Part shown: positions 43,172-50,388 of the stretch, in pieces
How the letters are laid out: each line of letters starts with the position of its first letter
Position numbering within the stretch: the first letter of the stretch is position 1
NCBI GenBank assembly: GCA_039925145.1
Contig: JBDSZL010000071.1
Coordinates: 1-64,000, forward strand
Direction: 5' to 3'
DNA from: JBDSZL01 sp039925145
GTDB taxonomy: Bacteria; Acidobacteriota; Vicinamibacteria; Vicinamibacterales; SCN-69-37
Length of the DNA stretch: 64,000 nt
The notes under the pieces: generated by a model
The model's database searches: none
Told to the model about the DNA's origin: nothing
The model's input: only the letters and a program-made list of their open reading frames with translations
Program-made: the position numbers and the translations under genes

Positions 43172-43203
43172 GCGAGCCGCGCGACGAGCGAGCCGCGCGA
43201 CGA
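43172..43203. repeat. Perfect 16-bp tandem duplication beside the promoter
   Basis: GCGAGCCGCGCGACGA occurs twice in direct succession (43172-43187, 43188-43203), just upstream of the -35 box of the asd leader promoter; the first copy supplies one arm of the palindrome there. Confidence 0.8.
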
Positions 43204-43208
43204 GATTT

Positions 43209-43360
43209 AGGAGACCGGGTCTCCACCGGGAGGGGACGGAGACTAGGAGACCGGGTCTCCGCTGTCATGGAACGGAGATTAGGAGACCGGGTCTCCGCTG
43301 CGAGGGGACGGAGACTAGGAGACCGGGTCTCCGCTGTCATGGAACGGAGACCCGGTCTCT
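43209..43360. repeat. 36-bp palindromic repeat array, four units
   Basis: Units begin at 43209, 43245, 43281 and 43317, each opening with AGGAGACCGGGTCTCC followed by a 20-base variable part. Units 2 and 4 share one variable part and 1 and 3 mostly share another, indicating a 72-base duplication. The end facing the hydrolase stop codon (43346-43360, GGAGACCCGGTCTCT) lets the last unit fold into a perfect 15-pair stem with an 11-base loop. On the transcript strand the array begins five bases after the hydrolase stop. Confidence 0.9.
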
Positions 43361-43364
43361 TGGA

Positions 43365-44531
43365 TCACTGATATCCCAACCGGACGGTGCCTGAACGCGC
43401 GCGGCTTACCGTGCCCTCGGCGAGCCACTCGCGCGAGGCGGCGAAGAGCGCCGCGTGCTGCCGCTCCCAGAGCGCGTTGTGCGAGGAGCAGCCCAGATCG
43501 ACCAGCACCTTCTGCGGCGAGCCGGCGTCTTCGTAGAGCTCGCGGACGCGTGCCGGCGGTACCTGCACATCGTGCGCTGGGGAGACGACCAGCAGCGGCA
43601 TGCGAAGCCGCCCGGCGACCTCCCGATTCCAGCCCCATGTGGCTGTCTGCGGCGCGCGACGCACGCCCGAGCCCCAGGTGGCTCCGACCGGATCGGACTC
43701 GAGCATGGCTGTCCAGACCGACTCGCGCGCGCCCATATCGAACTGATTGGCGCACCCAAGCTGCCGGTCCCAGTTGGCGTCGAACTCCGCGCGCGATTGC
43801 GTGTTGAACGCCACACCGGTGGGCAGCGCCGCCGGCGGGCCCGGCGCCGCGTCGCGCGTGTAAGCCGGCGACAGAAGCACGAGCTTATGAATCTTGTCGG
43901 CATGCGCGGCCGCATAGCCGCCAGTCCGCGGTCCACCCAACGACCAACCCACCAGGCTGACCCGGTCCACGTGACGCAGCGCTCGCAGATAATCCACAAC
44001 GGCGCCGATGTCATTCCAGTCGGAGGCGATCGTCGTCACCGGCTGGGCGTAAGTCGCCGCACACGGCGCGCCGATCAGAACGGGAATGAACGTCGCCTGC
44101 TGGGCGGGCGACAGATTGCACGGGTCGTTCATCGGGGTCGGGCGTGTAGACCTGCCGTACCCGCTGACATCCATCGAGAAGGTGTCGAATCCCCCGCCGG
44201 CCAGAGCAGCCATCCAGCTGTAGTCCTGGTAGGCCACGTCGAAGGCCACTTCTGCGGGCGTGCCCGCGCCGTGTACGAACAGGACGACGCGATCCGCGAG
44301 GTTCACGCCAGGGCGGATGGTTTCGGGCAACGCGCGCTCCCGAACGTACATCTGCGCGGCCTGCCCCACCATGACAGGCACGGTGGACATCACCTTGACG
44401 TAGTGGTTCAGCGACAGCACGCTGCTTTTGTCGTTCTGCGGCACGCGCGCGGCTGTCCCGTTTTGCGCGGCGAGCGCGACGGCAATCGTCACCGCGCCGG
44501 TAGCGACACCTAACCTGAGAATGCTGACCAT
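43365..44531 (-). CDS. Secreted alpha/beta hydrolase
   Basis: A 388-residue protein with an N-terminal hydrophobic signal (about 6-22). The alpha/beta-hydrolase core shows the oxyanion strand LFVHGAG (about 84-90), SGYGRSTRP, the nucleophile elbow GWSLGGPR with Ser near residue 195, a late Asp (VVSPAHDVQVPP) and a His in CSSHNALWE. A lid segment with several Cys and Trp lies between. Substrate is unknown; an esterase or lipase role is plausible. It is bracketed on both sides by arrays of the same 36-base repeat, which no other gene in the window has. Confidence 0.8.
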   Translation of the reverse strand: MVSILRLGVATGAVTIAVALAAQNGTAARVPQNDKSSVLSLNHYVKVMSTVPVMVGQAAQMYVRERALPETIRPGVNLADRVVLFVHGAGTPAEVAFDVAYQDYSWMAALAGGGFDTFSMDVSGYGRSTRPTPMNDPCNLSPAQQATFIPVLIGAPCAATYAQPVTTIASDWNDIGAVVDYLRALRHVDRVSLVGWSLGGPRTGGYAAAHADKIHKLVLLSPAYTRDAAPGPPAALPTGVAFNTQSRAEFDANWDRQLGCANQFDMGARESVWTAMLESDPVGATWGSGVRRAPQTATWGWNREVAGRLRMPLLVVSPAHDVQVPPARVRELYEDAGSPQKVLVDLGCSSHNALWERQHAALFAASREWLAEGTVSRARSGTVRLGYQ

Positions 44532-44561
44532 GGTGCCGGCATTCTACCGCTGGTCGATATC

Positions 44562-44677
44562 AGGAGACCGGGTCTCCGCTGTGCGATCACGGAGAGTAGG
44601 AGACCGGGTCTCCGGTGTACCAGAACGGAGGCTAGGAGACCGGGTCTCCGGTGTACCAGAGCGGAGACCCGGTCTCT
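44562..44677. repeat. 36-bp palindromic repeat array, three units
   Basis: Units start at 44562, 44598 and 44634 with the same AGGAGACCGGGTCTCC core as the array at 43209. The closing inverted copy is GGAGACCCGGTCTCT (44663-44677), and it forms a perfect 15-pair stem with the start of the last unit around an 11-base loop. On the transcript strand the array starts immediately after the stop codon of the receptor gene. It ends 30 bases before the hydrolase start. Confidence 0.9.
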
Positions 44678-47338
44678 TTAGAAGCTGACGTTCAGGTTGA
44701 ACGTCGTGCGGCGGACGCCATCCGATTGCGTCGGCTGCAGGAACAGTTTCGATGTCATCACGCCCGTGTAGCCGGTGTAGTTGGCGTGATTTGTCAGATT
44801 GGAGATCTGCACGCCGATGTTCAGCTGGTAGCGCGGCGCGGCCTGCGACGCGGCGGGATTGACGACGAGCTGCCCGCCGCTGGACGTAATTTGCACACCG
44901 CCGCCAGACATCACCTTGCGTGTGCCGAGCGAGAACGAGTACGAGAAGAAGCCGAAGCTGTTGAACTGGCCCGCGGTTCGGGCGGAGTTGCGACCCACGC
45001 CCGCCGGTCGGTCGTTGAAGATCAGGTCGCCGTTGTCGTCGATGCCCGTCCGAATTGTCAGCGGAGTGGCCGAGTTCCCGTTGAGGCTCACCTGAGCGTT
45101 GAAGTTGCGCAAAAAGCTGGTGCTGAGCGACAGGCCCCCTCTGTGCCGCACGTCAAATGCCGCCGGCCCCCACTCGAGTCCCAGATCGTTCGTGGCCGGG
45201 GTGGCAAAGGCGCCATCCGTGTTGTTCTGGTTGCGGCCGGTGCCGTAGTTCACCCCGAGGAACAACCCGCGTTTGAAATCTAGGAGCTTGCCGGTGCCGC
45301 GAGGACCGGGGATGGCGCTCGAGAGGCTGACCGACAGATTGGCATTCAGCGAATGCACCCGGGAATTGCCGTCGGAGACCGATCGAATGACGTTGGCAAA
45401 GGCTGGATCGGGACGCACACCGTTCACCGGCGCGTTCAGGTTCTGGCCGACGAGCTGTCCGATGCCGCGGGTATAGGAATACGTCACGCCGCTCGAGATG
45501 CGCTTGCTCAGCTGTTGATTGACTCCGGCGCTGAGGCGTGTCGTGCGGCCCATGATCAGATCTGAGCCGAGCACGTACCGGTTGGTGGGCGGAGCGGCGG
45601 CTGACCCGGGATCCGGAAACGACGGGTTGATGATGTTGATCTCCTGCTGTCGGAAACCGTCCACCCGGATGGTCTGCTCGTAGGTATTGGTGGTGAGCCA
45701 ATCATGGAAGATACCGGCGCTCGCGCGCAGTGTTGTCTTGCCGCTCTGGCCAGGCGACCAGGTGACTCCGAAGCGGGGACCGAAGTTCATCCGATCGGGA
45801 AGGTGCGTCTGGACTTCGTAACGGAGGCCCGGCGTGATCGTCAGCCCTTTGCGGACCTTGATGTCATCGAGGATGTAGATGCCAGCCTGGACGTTCCAGT
45901 AGTTGACGTTCGGATCGCCGATACGGCGCGTGTAGCTGCGCGGTCGGCCCGCCTGAAACGCCTCGACGCTCTCGAAGGTGTAGGTGCCGAGATAATTATT
46001 GGAACTGTCGCTGCGGTAGTGGCCCCCATCAATGAGGACGCCGGTCCGCACTGAATGTGTGCCGCGGACGTAGTCGAGATCCGATCCGATCTGGAACGCA
46101 CGATTGTGGCTGCCACCTCGCGTCTGTGCCCCGCCAGTGGTGACGCTGTCAGGGATCACTACCGTGGGCGCCTCGAACACAGACGTCGACTCGTTGTTGC
46201 CAATGTTCAGCAGCACGCGCGTATTGGTGAAAAACCGGCGCCCAAGCGGACCGAGTTCCTGCGCGCGAATGATCGTCGACGTGTTGCGTGTCGAAAATGC
46301 CCGCTGACTGTCGTTGTTGCCGCCGAGCCCAAGGTTCTCGGTGTGTCCGCTCGATCGATTGACGCCGAGGCGAATGGTCTGGTCGCGCGTCAGCGCGTAG
46401 TCAATCAATCCCGAGAAGCCGACGTTCTTCGACGGCTGCTGCACGTTGGACAGTGTTCTGACGATGCCGTCGGCATTGGAAGACACCTGTACGGGCGTCT
46501 GAAATGCGTCCGTGCCGACGAATGACAGCTGGAAAGAGCTGCGTTGCTTGATCAACGTGCCACCGACCGCAAGGCGGAGGTTGGTGTTGCGGCTCGCGGG
46601 GCGCAAGCCCACCAGCGGGTTCTTCCCGTCCGTCGACGAGTCGTAGAAGGTAGTACCGATGCCACCGCGCAACGGCCCGATGCCCGGCTGCGTGACGATC
46701 TCGATCGACAAACCGCCGGCAAAGTGATTCTCGGCGGAAAACTGGTCGCGCGAGATCCGGATGGACTTGATCATCGACTTCGGGGGCAGATCCTGGCCCT
46801 CGAAACTATCGACGCGAATGACCGCGTCGCCTCCGGCCATCTGCTGCAACTGCCGGCGCATCTCTTCGGGGTCGTCCGAGAGCGCGTCGATTTGCTCACG
46901 CGTGAGCGCCGATCCAAACGCGGCGCCCCGATCGGAGGCCGCCTCCTTGCGATCGCGGCCGACCGTGAGCGACTCCTCTACGCCGGCGGGAACGAGCACG
47001 AGCGTCTGCCGGTTGTCACCCGCACGCACGCGCAGGTCACGGACGACGCCTTTGGTGAACCCGGGGAACTCGACCGACACCGAGTAGCGTCCGGGCAGCA
47101 GGTTCGCGATGGTCGCCACGCCAGTCTCGACGCTCTTCACTGGGTCGAGCGTCGCTTCCCGTGTCGCCGGCTCGAGACCGGCGACCGCCACCGCGGCGCC
47201 CGGAATCACACCGCCGCTCGGGTCGGTGACCGTCACCAGAAGGCGTCCGCGTTGCGCGGTCTGTGCGCGCGCACCGAGCGGCGAAAGAACCGCTCCCAGC
47301 AGGACAATGACGGCAATAACCAACCGGCAACCACGCAT
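44678..47338 (-). CDS. TonB-dependent-receptor-like outer membrane protein with carboxypeptidase-regulatory-like N-terminus
   Basis: An 886-residue outer membrane protein. It has a signal peptide (about 1-25), then a CarboxypepD_reg-like beta sandwich (LLVTVTDPSGGVIPGAAV, about 33-110). A plug-like region follows with VRVDSFEGQDLPPKSMIKSI, and then a long barrel of alternating Tyr/Phe-rich strands ending in a terminal Phe, the assembly signal. It resembles the Oar/TonB-like proteins abundant in Acidobacteria; the ligand, perhaps a glycan or peptide, is unknown. ATG 47338 is preferred because GGAG lies six bases before it. It diverges from murI across 266 bases in which I see no other gene. 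Confidence 0.88.
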   Translation of the reverse strand: MRGCRLVIAVIVLLGAVLSPLGARAQTAQRGRLLVTVTDPSGGVIPGAAVAVAGLEPATREATLDPVKSVETGVATIANLLPGRYSVSVEFPGFTKGVVRDLRVRAGDNRQTLVLVPAGVEESLTVGRDRKEAASDRGAAFGSALTREQIDALSDDPEEMRRQLQQMAGGDAVIRVDSFEGQDLPPKSMIKSIRISRDQFSAENHFAGGLSIEIVTQPGIGPLRGGIGTTFYDSSTDGKNPLVGLRPASRNTNLRLAVGGTLIKQRSSFQLSFVGTDAFQTPVQVSSNADGIVRTLSNVQQPSKNVGFSGLIDYALTRDQTIRLGVNRSSGHTENLGLGGNNDSQRAFSTRNTSTIIRAQELGPLGRRFFTNTRVLLNIGNNESTSVFEAPTVVIPDSVTTGGAQTRGGSHNRAFQIGSDLDYVRGTHSVRTGVLIDGGHYRSDSSNNYLGTYTFESVEAFQAGRPRSYTRRIGDPNVNYWNVQAGIYILDDIKVRKGLTITPGLRYEVQTHLPDRMNFGPRFGVTWSPGQSGKTTLRASAGIFHDWLTTNTYEQTIRVDGFRQQEINIINPSFPDPGSAAAPPTNRYVLGSDLIMGRTTRLSAGVNQQLSKRISSGVTYSYTRGIGQLVGQNLNAPVNGVRPDPAFANVIRSVSDGNSRVHSLNANLSVSLSSAIPGPRGTGKLLDFKRGLFLGVNYGTGRNQNNTDGAFATPATNDLGLEWGPAAFDVRHRGGLSLSTSFLRNFNAQVSLNGNSATPLTIRTGIDDNGDLIFNDRPAGVGRNSARTAGQFNSFGFFSYSFSLGTRKVMSGGGVQITSSGGQLVVNPAASQAAPRYQLNIGVQISNLTNHANYTGYTGVMTSKLFLQPTQSDGVRRTTFNLNVSF

Positions 47339-47604
47339 TACACGCTCCAAGTCCACGTCGATGTCTATCGGGTGCCACGCTCTGTAGCACCCACTGCAAT
47401 CCTACTGATTACCACCCGATAAACATGAGTCTGGTTACCGGCTGCAGGTAGCTGATGTTCTTAGACGTATACAGACACCGAAACGACTGCGTTGACCGCA
47501 CAAAAAAACAAATTTGTTCACGGGGGCCTTCAAGACCCTCGCGAGAGGTTATCGCCGCGGGCGGCGGCCTGTGCGCCACCCGGGTTCTGGTCCACAATGG
47601 CGGC

Positions 47605-48426
47605 GTGGATTCGACTCTCCCTATCGGCGTGTTCGACTCGGGTGTCGGCGGCCTCACAGTGCTCCGCGCCCTGCGCGAGTCCCTGCCGCACGAGTCGGCG
47701 ATTTATCTCGGTGACACGGCACGTCTGCCCTACGGCACGAAGAGCGAAGCCTCGGTCATCCGCTACGCGACGCAGGCGACCGAGCATCTCGTCGGACGCG
47801 GCATCAAACTCCTCGTCATCGCCTGCAACACGGCCTCGGCCGTGTCGCTCGATCCCATCCGTCAGCGCTTCGCGCCACTGCCCGTCGTCGGCGTCGTCGA
47901 GCCCGGCGCAGAGGCGGCGGTCGCGGCGAGCCGGCATCAGCGACACCTGGTGCTCGCCACCGAGTCGACGGTGAAGCGCCATGCGTATGCCCGCGCCATC
48001 CGCACCCTGGCACCGGATGCAGTCGTCGAGGAGATTGCATGTTCCCTGCTCGTCGCGCTGGCCGAAGAGGGATGGACGGAGGGCAGCATTGCAGAGTCCA
48101 TCGCGCGTGAGTACGTGTCGGCGGTGTTCACGCGGCCTCCGGCGGCCCAGCCGGAAACAGTCGTTCTGGGATGCACGCACTTTCCGTTGTTGGCGAGCGT
48201 GATTCGCCGGGTGGTGGGCCCGGCGCCGGCCTTGGTCGATTCGGCGAGCACGACGGCCGCCTATGTGGCGGGCCTGCTGGGCAGGTCAGGCCTGCTCAAC
48301 ACGAAACCGGGACCGGGAGACCTCCGGCTGCTCGCCACGGATGGCGCGGATCGTTTCGCGGCCGTCGGCGCGCGGTTTCTCCGAGAGCCCATGACGGCAG
48401 GCGACGTCGAGATCGTCGACCTGTAG
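47605..48426 (+). CDS. murI: Glutamate racemase
   Basis: Supplies D-glutamate for peptidoglycan. It has 273 residues. DSGVGGLTV (11-19) contains the first catalytic Asp, and the two catalytic cysteines are Cys74 (ACNTAS) and Cys190 (LGCTHFPLL), placed symmetrically in the two pseudo-repeat domains. YLGDTARLPYG (34-44) is the family signature. The start is GTG 47605, giving the standard N-terminus (xDSTLPIGVFDSG); the frame runs 50 codons further upstream without similarity. It converges with the following gene. Confidence 0.96.
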   Translation: MDSTLPIGVFDSGVGGLTVLRALRESLPHESAIYLGDTARLPYGTKSEASVIRYATQATEHLVGRGIKLLVIACNTASAVSLDPIRQRFAPLPVVGVVEPGAEAAVAASRHQRHLVLATESTVKRHAYARAIRTLAPDAVVEEIACSLLVALAEEGWTEGSIAESIAREYVSAVFTRPPAAQPETVVLGCTHFPLLASVIRRVVGPAPALVDSASTTAAYVAGLLGRSGLLNTKPGPGDLRLLATDGADRFAAVGARFLREPMTAGDVEIVDL

Positions 48427-48493
48427 AGCGGGCGACACTGACATCAGGACGGGACCCGGTACGAGCGGGCTGCGTCTCGGCCAACCCCGTCCG

Positions 48494-49339
48494 CTACCTC
48501 ACCCGGCCCTCGGCCTGAAACCGGCGGTAGTTCGAATACCACGTCTCACTCGTGATTACTTCGTCGCCTCGAGGTCGCTTGGCGACGTAGCGTTCCTCGA
48601 ACAACGTGGGGACCCACAGCTCCACTCCCCCGTGCCACTCGAAGCTGGTCGTCAGCTCCGCTGTCGTCGCCCCATCACGCACGAGAATGCGGGTGCGATG
48701 CACGCGGCCGCTCAGCGGCTCGATGGTGACTTCGCCCGTTGAGAACACCGACTTTCCGCCGGTGCCTTTGACGAGTGTGGGCCTATCTCGCTCCTCGAAC
48801 GCGAGCGTCACGGCCGTCTCGTCGGGCTCATGCTGATTCACTGCCACGCGGCTGAACTTGAACCGCGACACGTGCGTGCGGCCCAATACCAGCAAGGCAA
48901 TTGTCGGCTCGTTGAAGTTGCGGACGACGTTGCCGAGATTGTAGCGGGCGTTGTGGCGAAGTAACTGCTCGGCAACGGCGCGAACCGGGCTCTCGCGGAG
49001 CAGGGCGGGCAGGTCGTCGCGCTCGACGACCACCTGCCCATCGACGTCCTTGACGTCGCGAACGGACAGCCACATCCGTTCGGCTATCAGGTAGGTGAGG
49101 AACAGCTCGCCGTGCGTCTTGCGGCTCGAGATCTCCGCACCTGGCCCGTGGGCGTTCTGCTCGGTAGACTCGTCGGCAACGACGAACTTGAAATCCTGCT
49201 GATAGGACTCGACGTACGCGGACGCCCTGGCGACGAGGTCCTTGACTGCCAGATCGCGCGCCGACTTCTGCACGGTCCCCAGGGCGTGAACGCCCGAGAC
49301 GATGAGCATGATGGCAATCAGCGCGAGCAGGGGCCGCAT
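48494..49339 (-). CDS. Exported protein of unknown function
   Basis: A 281-residue protein with a signal peptide or N-terminal anchor (hydrophobic 3-20). The rest is beta-rich and charged, with a periodic pattern (FKFSRVAVNQ, EVTIEPLSGRVHRTRILV) recalling lipoprotein-carrier or DUF-type periplasmic proteins. An early helix AVKDLVARASAYVESYQQDF precedes the beta part. I recognise no family. A similar architecture is frequent in Acidobacteria. Confidence 0.7.
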   Translation of the reverse strand: MRPLLALIAIMLIVSGVHALGTVQKSARDLAVKDLVARASAYVESYQQDFKFVVADESTEQNAHGPGAEISSRKTHGELFLTYLIAERMWLSVRDVKDVDGQVVVERDDLPALLRESPVRAVAEQLLRHNARYNLGNVVRNFNEPTIALLVLGRTHVSRFKFSRVAVNQHEPDETAVTLAFEERDRPTLVKGTGGKSVFSTGEVTIEPLSGRVHRTRILVRDGATTAELTTSFEWHGGVELWVPTLFEERYVAKRPRGDEVITSETWYSNYRRFQAEGRVR

Positions 49340-49399
49340 CGATCTACGGTAGCGCAGCCTGGCGAGGCAACGTTCACCAGCGCAGGTGCCTTCGGCGGA

Positions 49400-49768
49400 C
49401 TAGGGCGTCTCGTCCCGATGCACGGTGTCCATCGAGAACGCTGGGAGGCAGACTGCCACGTACTCAGCGCCACCCGGCTCAGGGCTGCTGTAGCGCACCC
49501 ACTCACCCGGCGTTGCAACGACGGCTTGTCCGGCGCGCACGTCGAGAACGCCCTGTTCGTGTTCGACCCGAAGCATGCCGCGCAGCACGAGCGTGATTTC
49601 CTCAAAGGCGGGCCGCTGTCCCGGCTCTACCCACCCCTCGGGTGAGACCATTTTCGCCACGCTGACGGCACCATGGCCGGAGTTCACGCGCCCCGCGTAT
49701 TCTTCGATCCGCTTCGGCTTGTTTCCAGCGGCTGGCATCACTGTGGGCTGCGCTATGAGAGTCGGCAT
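49400..49768 (-). CDS. Cupin-domain protein
   Basis: A 122-residue single-domain cupin. The two beta-motifs are recognisable: WVEPGQRPAFEEITLVLRG (about 47-65) and GQAVVATPGEWVRYS (about 82-96). The usual metal-binding histidines are mostly absent (only Glu residues in motif 1), so it may bind a ligand without metal. Function is unknown. ATG 49768 starts the clear domain; the upstream open frame in the same phase belongs to the next gene's region. It lies 11 bases after the small membrane protein gene. Confidence 0.75.
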   Translation of the reverse strand: MPTLIAQPTVMPAAGNKPKRIEEYAGRVNSGHGAVSVAKMVSPEGWVEPGQRPAFEEITLVLRGMLRVEHEQGVLDVRAGQAVVATPGEWVRYSSPEPGGAEYVAVCLPAFSMDTVHRDETP

Positions 49769-49779
49769 GGTTCTCGACT

Positions 49780-50145
49780 TTACTCCACACGCCTGCGGCC
49801 TCGCAGCAGCAGGTGATACACGGCGGCGGCATAGAGCGCGTACCCCAGGACGACAGGCCATCGGTACGACGGGAAGACGCTGCTCGGCGAAAGCCGCGCG
49901 CCAAGCTCGAGAACCCGGAGCGCCGCCGATGCGACGAGCGCCACCTGGCCAAGCGGGTACCCGAGCGGCCGCCGCTCGGCGAGCATGACACCCGCACTGC
50001 CCTGCAGAATTGCCACGCACGCGCGCGCGGAAATCATCGCAATCACGACGCGGCTGTGGCCAGCGAGCATCGGCAGCAACTGGCCGCACCACGTCGCGGC
50101 AAGCATTGCTTCGGCAATCAGGAGAGCGCCAAGCGCACGCCGCAC
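49780..50145 (-). CDS. Small polytopic membrane protein of unknown function
   Basis: A 121-residue protein with about four hydrophobic segments and an Arg-rich end (LLLRGRRRVE). No family is recognised. The start appears to be a GTG. It is followed closely by the cupin gene, so the two may be co-expressed. The 243-base gap on its 5' side, up to 50389, holds the two divergent promoter regions and nothing else I can identify. Confidence 0.6.
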   Translation of the reverse strand: MRRALGALLIAEAMLAATWCGQLLPMLAGHSRVVIAMISARACVAILQGSAGVMLAERRPLGYPLGQVALVASAALRVLELGARLSPSSVFPSYRWPVVLGYALYAAAVYHLLLRGRRRVE

Positions 50146-50388
50146 TCAGGCACGATACACGAGGACGCGATCGTCCTCAGGGGCAGTGGCGGCTGCCGCT
50201 CGAAGCGCGAGTCGTCACGACCACAGCCTCAGTCGCATCCCGTTGTACGGTAATTCCCAAGTGTTTCAGGCGATCACCTTGCGTGGAAGCGAACCGGCCC
50301 CGATAATTCTAGGGTCCTCCCGGCCCACGATGTGTGAGGCGACGGTGGACGCGTGAGCGCATCGGTCGCGCTCGGGAGAGACCAACAG

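Noticed and set aside
43209..43360. CRISPR-like regular array
   Set aside because: The whole period is 36 bases, with a 16-base palindromic core and parts between cores that repeat among units. There are no unique spacers of normal length and no cas genes.
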